From Acidobacteriaceae bacterium (GTDB lineage Bacteria; Acidobacteriota; Terriglobia; Terriglobales; Acidobacteriaceae): a stretch of 53,730 nt of DNA. The DNA is taken from positions 1 through 53,730 of the forward strand of contig PLSM01000149.1 in assembly GCA_003165075.1 (NCBI GenBank), read 5' to 3'. A program made the position numbers and the translations under genes. The notes under the pieces were generated by a model. The model had not been told where the DNA came from. It made no database searches and saw nothing but the letters and a program-made list of their open reading frames with translations. Shown in pieces: positions 41,537 through 50,604 of this stretch. How positions within the stretch are numbered: the first letter of the stretch is position 1; each line of letters opens with the position of its first letter.

Positions 41537-42967
41537 ATGAATCCACTGTCCCGGCACATTCATTTAAGCGGCATCTGCGGCACCGCCATGGCGTCCCTGG
41601 CCGGACTGTTACAGTTGCAAGGCCACCGTATTACAGGTTCGGACAAAGCGGCCTATCCGCCCATGAGCGAAATCCTTCGCGATCTTGGCATTCCTGTGCT
41701 TGAGCCGTACGCCGAAGCCAATCTCGATCCCGCCCCTGACCTGGTCGTCATCGGCAATGCGCTTTCGCGTGGCAATCCTGAAGTGGAGCGCGTTCTCGAC
41801 AACCGAATTCCCTTCACATCCATGGCCGCGCTGCTGCGCGAGGAGTTCCTCACGGGCCGCGAGCCGCTCGTCATTGCAGGCACTCACGGCAAAACCACCA
41901 CCACCAGCATGCTGGCATGGATCTACCAGGTTGCCGCGCGCGAAGACCCGGCCCTGGAGCCCTCGTTTCTGATCGGCGGCGTGGCGGAAAACTTTGGCAC
42001 CAGCTTTCAGCTGCGGCCCACGCGCACATTCATCGTGGAGGGCGACGAGTACGACACGGCGTTCTTTGACAAGGGCCCCAAATTCCTGCACTACTTTCCC
42101 GACGCCCTGATTCTCACCCACGTGGAGTTCGATCACGCCGACATCTACGCGGACCTGGATGCAGTAAAGACGGCCTTCAAACGACTGGTGAACCTGGTGC
42201 CGCGGCGGGGGGTGATTGTCGCCTACGATGGCAGCACCAATGTGACCGAGTGCATCAGTCATGCGTTTTGCCGCGTCGAGCGCTATGGCCTGACTGCCGA
42301 GGCGGATTGGCAAATCCGCAACCTTCGCCATGAAAGCGGCCTTACTCGCTGGGAAGTGTGGCACGGCGGCGCGCTTTGGGCTGAATTGGAGATGCGCCTG
42401 GCCGGCGAGCACAACGCGCTCAACGCCACTGCCGCGGCTGCCCTCGCCGCCGGTCGGGGCGTCGGAACACAAGTCATCCAGTCAGCCCTGGCCAGCTTCA
42501 GGAGTGTTAAACGCCGTCTCGATGTGTGCGCGGAGGTGGGGGGAATCACGATCATCGACGACTTCGCCCACCACCCCACCGCCATTCGTGAAACCTTGCG
42601 CGCGCTGCGCTCGGTGTATCCGCAGGCGCGGCTATGGGCCGTGCTGGAGCCGCGCTCCAACACCCTGCGCCGCAAGGTGCTTGCATCCGATCTTGTCCAG
42701 AGCCTGCGCTTTGCCGACCGCGTTATCCTGGCCGGCGTCTACCAGCAGCAACGCATTCCCGAAGACCAACGCCTGCACCCCGAAGATGTGGTGCGCGCAC
42801 TGAATGCAGCCGGTACCCCTGCCGAATTGCACGCCGACGTGGATGCCATCATCGATCACATCGTTCCTCAGCTTCAATCCGGCGACGTGGTCGCGCTGCT
42901 TTCCAATGGCGGCTTCGACGGCATTTATGAGAAACTTCCGGCGCGGCTAAAGGAACTTCAAACCTGA
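41537..42967 (+). CDS. mpl: UDP-N-acetylmuramate:L-alanyl-gamma-D-glutamyl-meso-diaminopimelate ligase
   Basis: The protein has 476 residues. The Mur-ligase layout is complete: an N-terminal nucleotide domain opening HIHLSGICGTAMASLAGLL, the P-loop GTHGKTTTT at 115-123, EGDEYDTAFFDKGPKFLHYFPD near 170 (characteristic of Mpl rather than MurC), and the C-terminal domain with DDFAHHPTAIRETLRALR. It joins a recycled murein tripeptide to UDP-MurNAc, saving three MurC-MurE steps. It follows the LD-carboxypeptidase gene by 54 bases and completes a recycling cluster. Confidence 0.92.
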   Translation: MNPLSRHIHLSGICGTAMASLAGLLQLQGHRITGSDKAAYPPMSEILRDLGIPVLEPYAEANLDPAPDLVVIGNALSRGNPEVERVLDNRIPFTSMAALLREEFLTGREPLVIAGTHGKTTTTSMLAWIYQVAAREDPALEPSFLIGGVAENFGTSFQLRPTRTFIVEGDEYDTAFFDKGPKFLHYFPDALILTHVEFDHADIYADLDAVKTAFKRLVNLVPRRGVIVAYDGSTNVTECISHAFCRVERYGLTAEADWQIRNLRHESGLTRWEVWHGGALWAELEMRLAGEHNALNATAAAALAAGRGVGTQVIQSALASFRSVKRRLDVCAEVGGITIIDDFAHHPTAIRETLRALRSVYPQARLWAVLEPRSNTLRRKVLASDLVQSLRFADRVILAGVYQQQRIPEDQRLHPEDVVRALNAAGTPAELHADVDAIIDHIVPQLQSGDVVALLSNGGFDGIYEKLPARLKELQT

Positions 42968-42983
42968 TTGCTCAGAAAGTCTT

Positions 42984-43694
42984 ATGCTCTCATCTCTCGT
43001 TTTCGTGACCACGATGGTCATCCTCGGTGTTCCTTCGGCAATACTGTTTATTCCCTGGACCTGGCTCACGGGCAATGTACTGCCGCTCTACAACGCCACG
43101 CAATTCATGGTGCGAACCGGATATTTATTGGCCGGAATCCGGGTAGTGACAGAAGGTCGCGACCATGTTCCGGCAAACACGGCCTGCATCTTCATGGCCA
43201 ACCACGTTTCCAATCTCGATCCACCGGCGCTGATCCCGCGTATTCCCGGGCGCACCTCCGCCTTTATGAAACGCTCGCTGATGAAGATTCCAGTCCTGGG
43301 TACCGGCTTCCGGCTGGGGGAGTTTATCGCCGTCGACCGCACGGGCAACAAGGAAAGCGCACAGCAAAGCATCGCCGAGGCCGGGCGCCTGCTGGGAAAA
43401 GGTATTCACATTACGACCTTCGTTGAAGGCACGCGTTCCAAGGATGGCCGCCTGCTGCCATTCAAGAAGGGCCCGTTCTACCTGGCGATGCAAACCGGTG
43501 CGCCCTGCATCCCGGTGTCAATCTATGGCACTGAAACGATGATGGCCAAAGGCAGCCTGCGCATCCAGCCCGGCACGGCGCACATCATCTTCCATGAACC
43601 CGTGTACCCCGGCAACTTTGCCTCGCGCGAAGACCTGATGCAGGCGGTGCGTTCAGCCATCGCTTCAGGCCTGCCGGAGTGGATGCGGGGATAA
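42984..43694 (+). CDS. plsC: 1-acyl-sn-glycerol-3-phosphate acyltransferase
   Basis: The 236-residue protein has an N-terminal hydrophobic segment (residues 1-28). The acyltransferase motif I is NHVSNLDP, with His74 and Asp79; motif III is VEGTRSKDG, with Glu148-Gly149-Thr150. It acylates lysophosphatidate to phosphatidate at the inner membrane. It ends the plus-strand run that began with mtnP, 16 bases after mpl, and converges with the SPOR gene with 16 bases between stop codons. Confidence 0.9.
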   Translation: MLSSLVFVTTMVILGVPSAILFIPWTWLTGNVLPLYNATQFMVRTGYLLAGIRVVTEGRDHVPANTACIFMANHVSNLDPPALIPRIPGRTSAFMKRSLMKIPVLGTGFRLGEFIAVDRTGNKESAQQSIAEAGRLLGKGIHITTFVEGTRSKDGRLLPFKKGPFYLAMQTGAPCIPVSIYGTETMMAKGSLRIQPGTAHIIFHEPVYPGNFASREDLMQAVRSAIASGLPEWMRG

Positions 43695-43710
43695 GAAAAG
43701 CACCCGGAGC

Positions 43711-44421
43711 CTACGGCCGCACGCTGGCGTTGTACCCGTCGCCGAGCAGCCTTTGGCACATGATGTTGGCGTCGTTGCGATTGTTGAACGGGCCGACCTG
43801 CACGTGAATCAGGCCATCCCCGGGCTCCTGCCGCGCCGCAACCGCATAGCCGCGCCTGCGCAGCGCGCCCACCAGCACCTCGGCGTCCTCCGCGTGAGAT
43901 ACGGCGGCAATCTGGACCATCAATCCGGGTGCCTGAGGCAACGCCCGTTGCACCGGCAAGCTAGAGGAAGTCTGGGCTGCCACTCCCTGGGGCGGAAGAG
44001 CGGACCTTACCAGCGGCTGGACCGGCTGGACCGGCTGGACCGGAGGGACCTGCTGTTGGGCTGGAGCGCCGGGGACGGCCGCACCCGCGTCGGCTGCGCT
44101 TTCCGCTGGATTCCCGACCTGGGCCGAAGACGGTGGCTCGTCAACATCGGCACGCTGCTGTTGAGCGCCGGCCACCGTCGCGGGTGGTTTGGAGGGCGAA
44201 TCACCCATCTGGGACGACACTGGCGCCGTTGCAGATTGTGTGGCGACCGCGGTCTCCGCGGAGCCGCGCCGCCCGGAAGCGTATCCCAGACCAAAACAGA
44301 GGCCGCAGAGCACAAGCAGCCCAACCAAGATGCCCAGCAGCATGGCCGGGCCTAACGTGAGTTCTGTGTCGCGCCGGACTTCCTGCGGCTCAAACTCGTC
44401 TGCGCCAAGACCTCGTTGCAT
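43711..44421 (-). CDS. SPOR domain protein, single-pass membrane
   Basis: The 236-residue protein has a short cytoplasmic N-terminus, one transmembrane helix (MLLGILVGLLVLCGLCFGLGYA near 28), a long Pro/Gln/Ala-rich linker and a C-terminal SPOR domain (about 165-236). The SPOR domain includes MVQIAAVSHAEDAEVLVGAL and VQVGPFNNRNDANIMCQRL. SPOR domains bind denuded glycan strands of septal murein, so it is probably periplasmic and division-linked. The linker contains PVQPVQPVQP, encoded by a 9-bp tandem repeat. Confidence 0.88.
   Translation of the reverse strand: MQRGLGADEFEPQEVRRDTELTLGPAMLLGILVGLLVLCGLCFGLGYASGRRGSAETAVATQSATAPVSSQMGDSPSKPPATVAGAQQQRADVDEPPSSAQVGNPAESAADAGAAVPGAPAQQQVPPVQPVQPVQPLVRSALPPQGVAAQTSSSLPVQRALPQAPGLMVQIAAVSHAEDAEVLVGALRRRGYAVAARQEPGDGLIHVQVGPFNNRNDANIMCQRLLGDGYNASVRP
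44015..44041. repeat. 9-bp tandem repeat (three copies) in the SPOR linker
   Basis: GGCTGGACC occurs three times without interruption. On the coding strand it gives the repeated Pro-Val-Gln tripeptide in the linker. It keeps the frame, so copy-number change would only alter linker length. Confidence 0.85.
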
Positions 44422-44533
44422 ACCTTACCCTCGGTTGCGGGCCGCTCCAACGACAGAAGCTAGCCCTGGTTAGATCGAGAGGCTGGCGTGGTTCCATGTG
44501 GACCTGCGCCTGCCCCGAAACACCAACAGCGGC

Positions 44534-45319
44534 TTACTGCTTTTCCTGAGCCGCCTTGGCCGAAGCCCCAAGCTTGTTCAGCAGCGTCATAAACTCCATG
44601 GGCAGCGGGAAGACAATGGTGGTGTTTTTTTCCACTCCGATTTCAGTCAAAGTTTGCAGATAGCGTAACTGCAGGGTCAGCGGCTCGGTGGCCAACAGGG
44701 CGGCGGCGTCCACCAATTTCTGCGCTGCGTTGAACTCGCCCTCGGCGTGAATGATCTTTGACCGCTTCTCGCGCTCCGCTTCTGCCTGTTTGGCCATGGC
44801 GCGCAACATCTGCTCGGGCAGGTCCACCTGCTTCACTTCCACTGAAATGACCTTCACCCCGAAAGGCTCGGTGCGCTGGTCGATGATGGTCTGTATCTTC
44901 AAGTTCAGCTTGTCGCGGTGGCTCAGCAACTCATCCAGTTCCACCTCGCCCAGCACCGAACGCAACGTGGTCTGTGCGAATTGCGATGTCTGATAGACGT
45001 AGTTGGCCACCTTGATGGCAGCGGCGTTGGGGTCCACCACATAAAGAGTGACTACCGCATTCACCTTAAGGGTGACGTTATCGCGGGTGATGACATCCTG
45101 GGCCGGAACCTCCAGCACGTCCTGCCGCAGCGAAATGCGCACCATCTGGTCAATCGGCCGAAAGACCAGGATGATGCCGGGGCCCTTGGGCGGAGTCAGG
45201 GCACGGCCCAGGCGGAAGATGACCGCTCGCTCGTAGTCGCGAAGGATCTTGATGGAGTTGAGCAGGTAGAGGACGACGATAGCGACGAATATCCACACAG
45301 GTATCATTGAGTCGGACAT
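44534..45319 (-). CDS. slipin/stomatin-like SPFH protein
   Basis: The protein is 261 residues from the ATG at 45319, preceded by GAGGG; an upstream ATG at 45340 adds seven residues. It has one N-terminal hydrophobic segment (IPVWIFVAIVVLYLL). The SPFH domain follows, with DYERAVIFRLGRAL, GPGIILVFRPIDQMVRISLRQDVLEVPAQDVITRD read in parts, and a coiled C-terminal part with AMAKQAEAEREKRSKII. It would form oligomeric membrane scaffolds. It follows the NfeD gene by 53 bases, the classic stomatin/NfeD pairing. Confidence 0.92.
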   Translation of the reverse strand: MSDSMIPVWIFVAIVVLYLLNSIKILRDYERAVIFRLGRALTPPKGPGIILVFRPIDQMVRISLRQDVLEVPAQDVITRDNVTLKVNAVVTLYVVDPNAAAIKVANYVYQTSQFAQTTLRSVLGEVELDELLSHRDKLNLKIQTIIDQRTEPFGVKVISVEVKQVDLPEQMLRAMAKQAEAEREKRSKIIHAEGEFNAAQKLVDAAALLATEPLTLQLRYLQTLTEIGVEKNTTIVFPLPMEFMTLLNKLGASAKAAQEKQ

Positions 45320-45372
45320 TGGGTTTCCCTCACTCAGCACGGATTGTACTCCAGTGAGGCTTGAAGCAGGCT

Positions 45373-46713
45373 CTATGCGGGTGTCTGCGGCGCGCCCGGA
45401 GCTTCGGCCGGAACCACGTGCAGCAGATACTGCTCATGCCCCACCACCCGCACCCTCGCACCAGCAACCACGGGCTGGCTGGCAACAGCGCGCCATATCT
45501 CGCCCTCCACCAGCACGTGGCCTTCGGGAACCAGCTCCTCCATCGCCGACCCGGCACTGCCCACCAGGGCGTCTGCGCCAAGCCGCGCTTTCATGCGCCG
45601 CGCGCGCATCGCCAGGCGCACCAGGAAGACGGTGATTCCCCCAAATCCCGCGCTCACCGCGACGGCCACCCACGGATGGATCGCCATCTCCGGTACTGGC
45701 GCGGCAACCAGGGTGAGCATCCCGAAGGTCAGGCAGACAATGCCGGCAATCGCCAGCGCTCCGTGGCCGCCGAACTTGGCTTCCAGCATCATCAGGACCA
45801 GCGCCCCGATCAGCAGCAGAACCGCGGTGTAACGAATAGGCAGCAGGTCAAGCGCAAAGACGGCCAGCAAAACCATCAGTGTCCCCAGCGCACCGGGAAC
45901 GATGGTGCCCGGAGTATTGAATTCCAGATAGATGAGCAGCGCCCCGCCCACCAGCAGCAGAACGGCGATATTGGGGTTCACCAGCCAACCCAGAAGATTT
46001 TCGCGCAGAGTGGGCTGCACCACCTCGATACGCGCACCGGCAAGGTGGAGGGTCAGCTTTGAACCGTCCATACGCGTAATCTCACGCCCATTCAGCGCGG
46101 TCAGCAATTGCGCATCGCTGGTGGCCGTAAGGTCGATGAGGTGCTGCGTCAGAGCTTCTTCCGCGCTATACGAGTGCGACGAGGCAACCGCGGCAATGGC
46201 GGCGTCGGTATTGCGATTGCGCCGGGCCACATAGGAGCGAAGAAAAGCCTCTGCGTCGTTCTCCACCTTCTGGCTCATCGTTTCGTCAGGCTTGCCCATC
46301 TCGAACACCACATGGGCCGCGCCTGCGTTGGTGCCCGGCGCCATGGCCGCCACGTCGGCTGCCTCCATCAGGAAGAAGCCTGCCGATCCTGCCCGCGCCC
46401 CAGCGGGAGATACATACACAATCACCGGCACGCGCGAGCTGAGGATGGCCCCGGCCATGGTGCGCATCGATTCGACAAGCCCCCCCGGCGTGTCCAGTTC
46501 CACCAGCAGCGCCTGTGCGCCATCCGAGTTGGCGCGCCCCAGGGCACGCTCCAGCATCCCCGCGCTCACCGGCTGGATAGTTTCCGACAGAACCAGCTTT
46601 TCCACCAGCGGCTGCTGAGCCCAGGCCGCAACAGCCCATCCCCAGGCCAATCCCGCCACTGCAACCAAGCTGACCAGATTCCGGAATCCGAATCCGCGTG
46701 CGTGCTGAAGCAT
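45373..46713 (-). CDS. nfeD: NfeD family membrane serine protease
   Basis: The protein has 446 residues with a signal segment at 10-32. An N-terminal ClpP-like protease domain contains VELDTPGGLVESMR near 71 and the catalytic Ser110 in AGARAGSAGFF, with a lysine in QKVENDAEAFLRSYV as likely partner. Four transmembrane helices follow (about 235-370), then a C-terminal OB-fold domain with LVPEGHVLVEGEIWRAVA. Archaeal relatives cleave the C-terminus of their partner stomatin, and here the slipin gene is next. They form a membrane quality-control pair. Confidence 0.92.
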   Translation of the reverse strand: MLQHARGFGFRNLVSLVAVAGLAWGWAVAAWAQQPLVEKLVLSETIQPVSAGMLERALGRANSDGAQALLVELDTPGGLVESMRTMAGAILSSRVPVIVYVSPAGARAGSAGFFLMEAADVAAMAPGTNAGAAHVVFEMGKPDETMSQKVENDAEAFLRSYVARRNRNTDAAIAAVASSHSYSAEEALTQHLIDLTATSDAQLLTALNGREITRMDGSKLTLHLAGARIEVVQPTLRENLLGWLVNPNIAVLLLVGGALLIYLEFNTPGTIVPGALGTLMVLLAVFALDLLPIRYTAVLLLIGALVLMMLEAKFGGHGALAIAGIVCLTFGMLTLVAAPVPEMAIHPWVAVAVSAGFGGITVFLVRLAMRARRMKARLGADALVGSAGSAMEELVPEGHVLVEGEIWRAVASQPVVAGARVRVVGHEQYLLHVVPAEAPGAPQTPA

Positions 46714-46811
46714 CTCTCGCTCCTTCGGGCCGTGTACCAGGACCCTGCGGGCGGCTGCGGGTCACCTACCTCCGCGGCCTCTTTCCCTTTTTGTCGCAAA
46801 GGCGGGAGACC

Positions 46812-48458
46812 TCATTCCTTCTTCTGTCCCGCCTTCGACTCAATCTGCCGGCTCAACTCCTGCGCCGCCCGGCTTTGGGGGTCGATTCGCAGGGCATTGC
46901 CAGCCTCTTTGCTCGCGTCGTCCAGACGATTGGCCGCGAAGTCGAGCCTGCCCAGAACCAAGTAAGCCTCTGCCGAGGGCGCCTGGTCAAGTGCGGCGCG
47001 CGCCTCACGGCGGGCAGCCACGACATCACCGGTCCGTTCGCGCACCTCCGCCAGGCCGGCGTGCGCCTCAGCCACCTTCCCATCGGCCGCCAAGGCTGAC
47101 TGGTAGAGGCGCTCGGCTTCGAGCAGCAGACCGCGGTCAAGAAAGTCCCGCGCCTGCGCCGTCAGCTTGACAGCCCGTTCCTGCGGAGCCAGCGCCGCCA
47201 GCCGCGCTGCCCCCATCTGATCCATCATCACAGCGGCCTGCCGGAAGGCGACAGCATCGAAGGTGCGCACAATCCGCTCCAGCGGGTCGACACGCATGGC
47301 CGGATCCACCGACTGTGAAGGCGTCTTCCACGCCGCCATCAAAGCCTGTGCCTCGGTGTCGTTGGGCCTCATTTTCAGATACTGTGCAAGTTCGTTCAAG
47401 GCTCCAGCATCGATCTTGCGGCGCTCCAGGCTTACCGCTACGTTGAAGTGGTAGTCGGCGGCGTTGGGGTCTGCGGCCTCGGCCTGTACAAAAAGCGCGC
47501 TGCCGTCGTGGCCCTGGCGGCTTACCGCAATTCCCTGATTGTTCAAGACTTCCGCAAGGGGAAGTACTCGCGCCACCCCGCTGAATGCCTCTTCGGCCTT
47601 GGCGTAATTCCCCGAATACAGCAGCGAAAGACCACGGTAGAATCCCGCCTCCAGCGCGTCTGGGGAATTGCGATCCACGCGGGCAAAGGCATCCGCTGCC
47701 TGCTCGTACTGTTGCCCCACAAAGTCCTCGCGGCCCAGAGCCATCCATGCCGCGCCCAAATCCGGGCTCAGCTTGACCGCCTGCTGCAGGTGGCGCAGCC
47801 GCTCCGCCTGGTCCGCCTCCGTGATCCCGCGAATGTATTGCTCGAAAGCATCCAGCCGCAGTCCCGCGCCGGCGGCCACAAATGTCTCTTCCGCCACGCT
47901 AAAGCCTGGGTCGAGTTGCCGCGTCAGCTTCCAGGCCAGTGAATCGAAGACGGCAATCAGGTCGCGCATCTCTCCCCGAGCCTGCACCGGCTGACTCATG
48001 CGCAGATGCGGCACGTCCACCACCCGCGCCTCGGCCAGAACGCTGCTTCCATCCTGCAGATAGCTGCCCACCACGATCGAATCGGCATCCAGAGTCTGCG
48101 CCAGCTTCAGCGAGCTGGCTCGCGACGGCTGAAACTCCTGCGGAAGTCCCAGATGATCAAGCGCATACAGCCGGTCGGCACGGCTCATGGGCGCAAAACC
48201 CGCCGAGGCAAAGCGGCTGCCTAGAATCTCCGGCGCGGCTTCGCGAATCCAGTCCAGGCTCGGTTGCCCGGTCCGGTTGTCGAAGGGCAACACCAGCAAA
48301 ATCCGCCCATGTCCGGCAGTAGCATCTCCCGGACTCACCTGCGCGGTAGCCTGGCCATACGCTTCCGTAGCAAGGAAAATCGCCAACACAAGCGCAAATC
48401 CCGCGCTCGCGCTGCCGGACCACGTTCTCAATCTGCGAGATGAAAATGAGAAAAGCAC
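46812..48458 (-). CDS. TPR protein with N-terminal TolB-like/CsgG-like domain, exported
   Basis: The 548-residue protein has a signal peptide (SASAGFALVLAIFLATEAYGQ). Residues 50-185 resemble the small TolB/FlgO-type domain often found ahead of TPRs: ILLVLPFDNRTGQPSLDWI, then ADSIVVGSYLQDG. From about 210 tetratricopeptide repeats run to the end (LRHLQQAVKLSPDLGAAWM, EEAFSGVARVLP, AERLYQSALAADGKVAEAH). It is probably a periplasmic or outer-membrane scaffold; partners are unknown. It starts 10 bases after the GT39-like stop codon. Confidence 0.82.
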   Translation of the reverse strand: MLFSFSSRRLRTWSGSASAGFALVLAIFLATEAYGQATAQVSPGDATAGHGRILLVLPFDNRTGQPSLDWIREAAPEILGSRFASAGFAPMSRADRLYALDHLGLPQEFQPSRASSLKLAQTLDADSIVVGSYLQDGSSVLAEARVVDVPHLRMSQPVQARGEMRDLIAVFDSLAWKLTRQLDPGFSVAEETFVAAGAGLRLDAFEQYIRGITEADQAERLRHLQQAVKLSPDLGAAWMALGREDFVGQQYEQAADAFARVDRNSPDALEAGFYRGLSLLYSGNYAKAEEAFSGVARVLPLAEVLNNQGIAVSRQGHDGSALFVQAEAADPNAADYHFNVAVSLERRKIDAGALNELAQYLKMRPNDTEAQALMAAWKTPSQSVDPAMRVDPLERIVRTFDAVAFRQAAVMMDQMGAARLAALAPQERAVKLTAQARDFLDRGLLLEAERLYQSALAADGKVAEAHAGLAEVRERTGDVVAARREARAALDQAPSAEAYLVLGRLDFAANRLDDASKEAGNALRIDPQSRAAQELSRQIESKAGQKKE

Positions 48459-48468
48459 AACAGGCTGA

Positions 48469-50145
48469 TTATAGGTTGTGCGCCGCGGCGGCGGCGGCTA
48501 CCGCACTTTCGCCCTTGGAAATGTCCTCGCGCGAATCACCCGGCAGCGCAAACCTTGCCTCGAATTGCCGGTTGAAACGGATGAGCGCGATCCACATCCC
48601 CTCGTCCTCGCGCTCCCATACCAGGGTGCCATGCAACTGCAATGCGATCGCCTCCGGCATCAGGTCGTGGTGCAATCCGAAGTAGCGCTCGTCCATGGCT
48701 TCACTCTTCGGACCCAGGCTGAGGCCCAGAGAGGGCGGGTCGTATTTGGTTGAGAAGACCAGCGCGGCCGAGTATTTTCCCGGCTCCGCGGCGGCCTGGC
48801 TGATCTGCGGGGCGGTAAAGTCCTGCAACCGGTACACGTCATCGGGCTGCTTCAGGTAACCCAGTTCGGGCCGTGTCAGTTCGTCAGTCACCGGCCAGGC
48901 CGAGAGCGTGGTAGCTCCCGGATAGCGCTTGTTCAGTTGCGCAATGCCGGCCAGATGCATCCGCACAACACGCGCGTAGGCCAGGTTGTCCTCCGGTGCA
49001 AAGCGGTAGGGCGGATTGATGAACAACCCCGCCACAAATGCAGCCGCCGAAAAAAGCGCCAACCCTTGCCAATACGGAACCCTGCGATAAAAGGTGGAAA
49101 CCGCCACCAGCAGCACCAGCGGATACATGGGCAGCAGGTAGCGCGTCAATAGCGCTCCGCCTAATACACTGAAAATAAATGCGTTGACTAAAAGGAGCCA
49201 AAAAATGCGCCAGAGTGCCCGCCGACTGATCGATGGCCGGTCATGCCCCTTGCTGTCCGGCCTTGGATTCAGCATCAGCGCCGCCGCAGTCATTAGCACC
49301 GGCACAAACAGGTTCATGTGCGCGGTCAGGTGCAGCACCCGGTGGCCGAATGCGGCCAGAATGCGTATCGGCGTCAGCGTCGCCTCCGCGTTGTAGCGCA
49401 GGAACTCAGGATTGCCTAAGAGGAAGCCGGTCTTTGCATAATGCCAGGCATACCAGCCAGCCAGCGGGACCGCACAGCTCATCAACCACAGCGCTTCGCG
49501 CCACAAGCGGGACCGCGACGGCAGATCCACCCGCAGGCCGGTCACAATGTCCATCACCGCCAGGGTCAACGGGATGGCAATGGCCGTCTCTTTCGAAAGG
49601 GCGGCTGCCGTGAACCACACAGCCGCGACCCACGGCTTGCGGTCGCGGTCGGGTAGTGCATACACCAGCCCCCACAGCGTGCATGCCGCCGCAAATATGT
49701 CTGCGTGCGCCAGGGTGCTCTGCGCAAACCAGATGGGATAAAGGCCGGTTAGAACGACCGTCCAGAAAGCGACCAGCTGCGAGCCGGCCAGGCGCAGCGC
49801 CAGCTTCCACACCGCCAGCAGGCCCAGCGAAGCCACCATCAGTACAGCCTCGCGCGTCACCTCGGGATAAAAGCCCGAAACCTTCCACCATAGCGCCAGG
49901 TAGATGCTGGGCAACGGCGGATGCGCGTTGCTCAGGGTGGTGATCGGGATCAGCGATCCAGTGCGGAAGAAGTCCCATGCGGCGGGAATGTAGTACCCCG
50001 CCTCGTCCCAGTAGTAGGGCAGCCGCAGCAACGTAAAGTGACTTGCATAGAGCGCAGCAAAGATCACCGGGAAGATCATCCAGGTGGGAAGCGGCGCGTC
50101 CATACGCGGTTTGAAGAGTGGTCTCAGGCGCAAGCGTCTGCTCAT
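48469..50145 (-). CDS. GT39-like multi-pass membrane glycosyltransferase
   Basis: The protein has 558 residues and about eleven hydrophobic segments. The first periplasmic loop has YYWDEAGYYIPAAWDF, the acidic motif of PMT/ArnT-type GT-C enzymes. The segments AFWTVVLTGLYPIWFAQSTLAHADI and ALSKETAIAIPLTLAV also occur in this family. The C-terminal soluble part is about 140 residues. Donor and acceptor are unknown. It lies 11 bases after the DUF3467 gene and 10 bases before the TPR gene, so the three look co-transcribed. Confidence 0.82.
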   Translation of the reverse strand: MSRRLRLRPLFKPRMDAPLPTWMIFPVIFAALYASHFTLLRLPYYWDEAGYYIPAAWDFFRTGSLIPITTLSNAHPPLPSIYLALWWKVSGFYPEVTREAVLMVASLGLLAVWKLALRLAGSQLVAFWTVVLTGLYPIWFAQSTLAHADIFAAACTLWGLVYALPDRDRKPWVAAVWFTAAALSKETAIAIPLTLAVMDIVTGLRVDLPSRSRLWREALWLMSCAVPLAGWYAWHYAKTGFLLGNPEFLRYNAEATLTPIRILAAFGHRVLHLTAHMNLFVPVLMTAAALMLNPRPDSKGHDRPSISRRALWRIFWLLLVNAFIFSVLGGALLTRYLLPMYPLVLLVAVSTFYRRVPYWQGLALFSAAAFVAGLFINPPYRFAPEDNLAYARVVRMHLAGIAQLNKRYPGATTLSAWPVTDELTRPELGYLKQPDDVYRLQDFTAPQISQAAAEPGKYSAALVFSTKYDPPSLGLSLGPKSEAMDERYFGLHHDLMPEAIALQLHGTLVWEREDEGMWIALIRFNRQFEARFALPGDSREDISKGESAVAAAAAAHNL

Positions 50146-50156
50146 GGGTGCCTGTC

Positions 50157-50462
50157 CTAGTTCACAGGTCCCTGCGGAAAATTGTGGCTCTGCGGCTCCA
50201 GGTTCAGCGTGCCGAAGGCCTGCTCATACTGGGCCAGGTTCTGCCCCAGAACATTCAACAAGGCCTTGGCCTGTTGCGGACTGAGGAAGATAGCCTGGTG
50301 ATTGCGAATGGTGACCTGTTCGGGACTCTCGCTGGACGCCAGGCCAAAAATCAACTGGAAATCCCACACGCTCACGCGCACCTGCACGCTGTTGGCATAG
50401 GACTCTCGATAATCGGGGGTCTGCACAAGGTTCATCTGGGTCTGCTGCGCTGTTGGACTCAT
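50157..50462 (-). CDS. DUF3467 family protein
   Basis: The 101-residue protein matches the DUF3467 pattern: YANSVQVRVSVWDFQLIFG, then an IRNHQAIFLSPQQAKALLNVLGQNLAQYE tail (read in two parts). The C-terminal Gln/Asn-rich tail is typical. No function is established for the family. It has no signal peptide or membrane segment. It is the first gene of the minus-strand run, and the 142-base gap to the GH28 gene on the other side must hold its promoter. Confidence 0.88.
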   Translation of the reverse strand: MSPTAQQTQMNLVQTPDYRESYANSVQVRVSVWDFQLIFGLASSESPEQVTIRNHQAIFLSPQQAKALLNVLGQNLAQYEQAFGTLNLEPQSHNFPQGPVN

Positions 50463-50604
50463 GATTCCACCAGATTACTCCGGCTCGCTCCGCCTGGACT
50501 AGTCTTGCCGAGCACCGCGTGGACGAAGCCGCGTGCCGCGCACTGCTTCGCGGAGAGCCACAAACACTCTTGTGGGTGCTGCTGGATTGATGCATGATTG
50601 CTGA

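Noticed and set aside
44015..44041. Tandem repeat considered as a CRISPR or regulatory iteron
   Set aside because: Units are 9 bp without spacers and lie inside the coding sequence of the SPOR protein linker.
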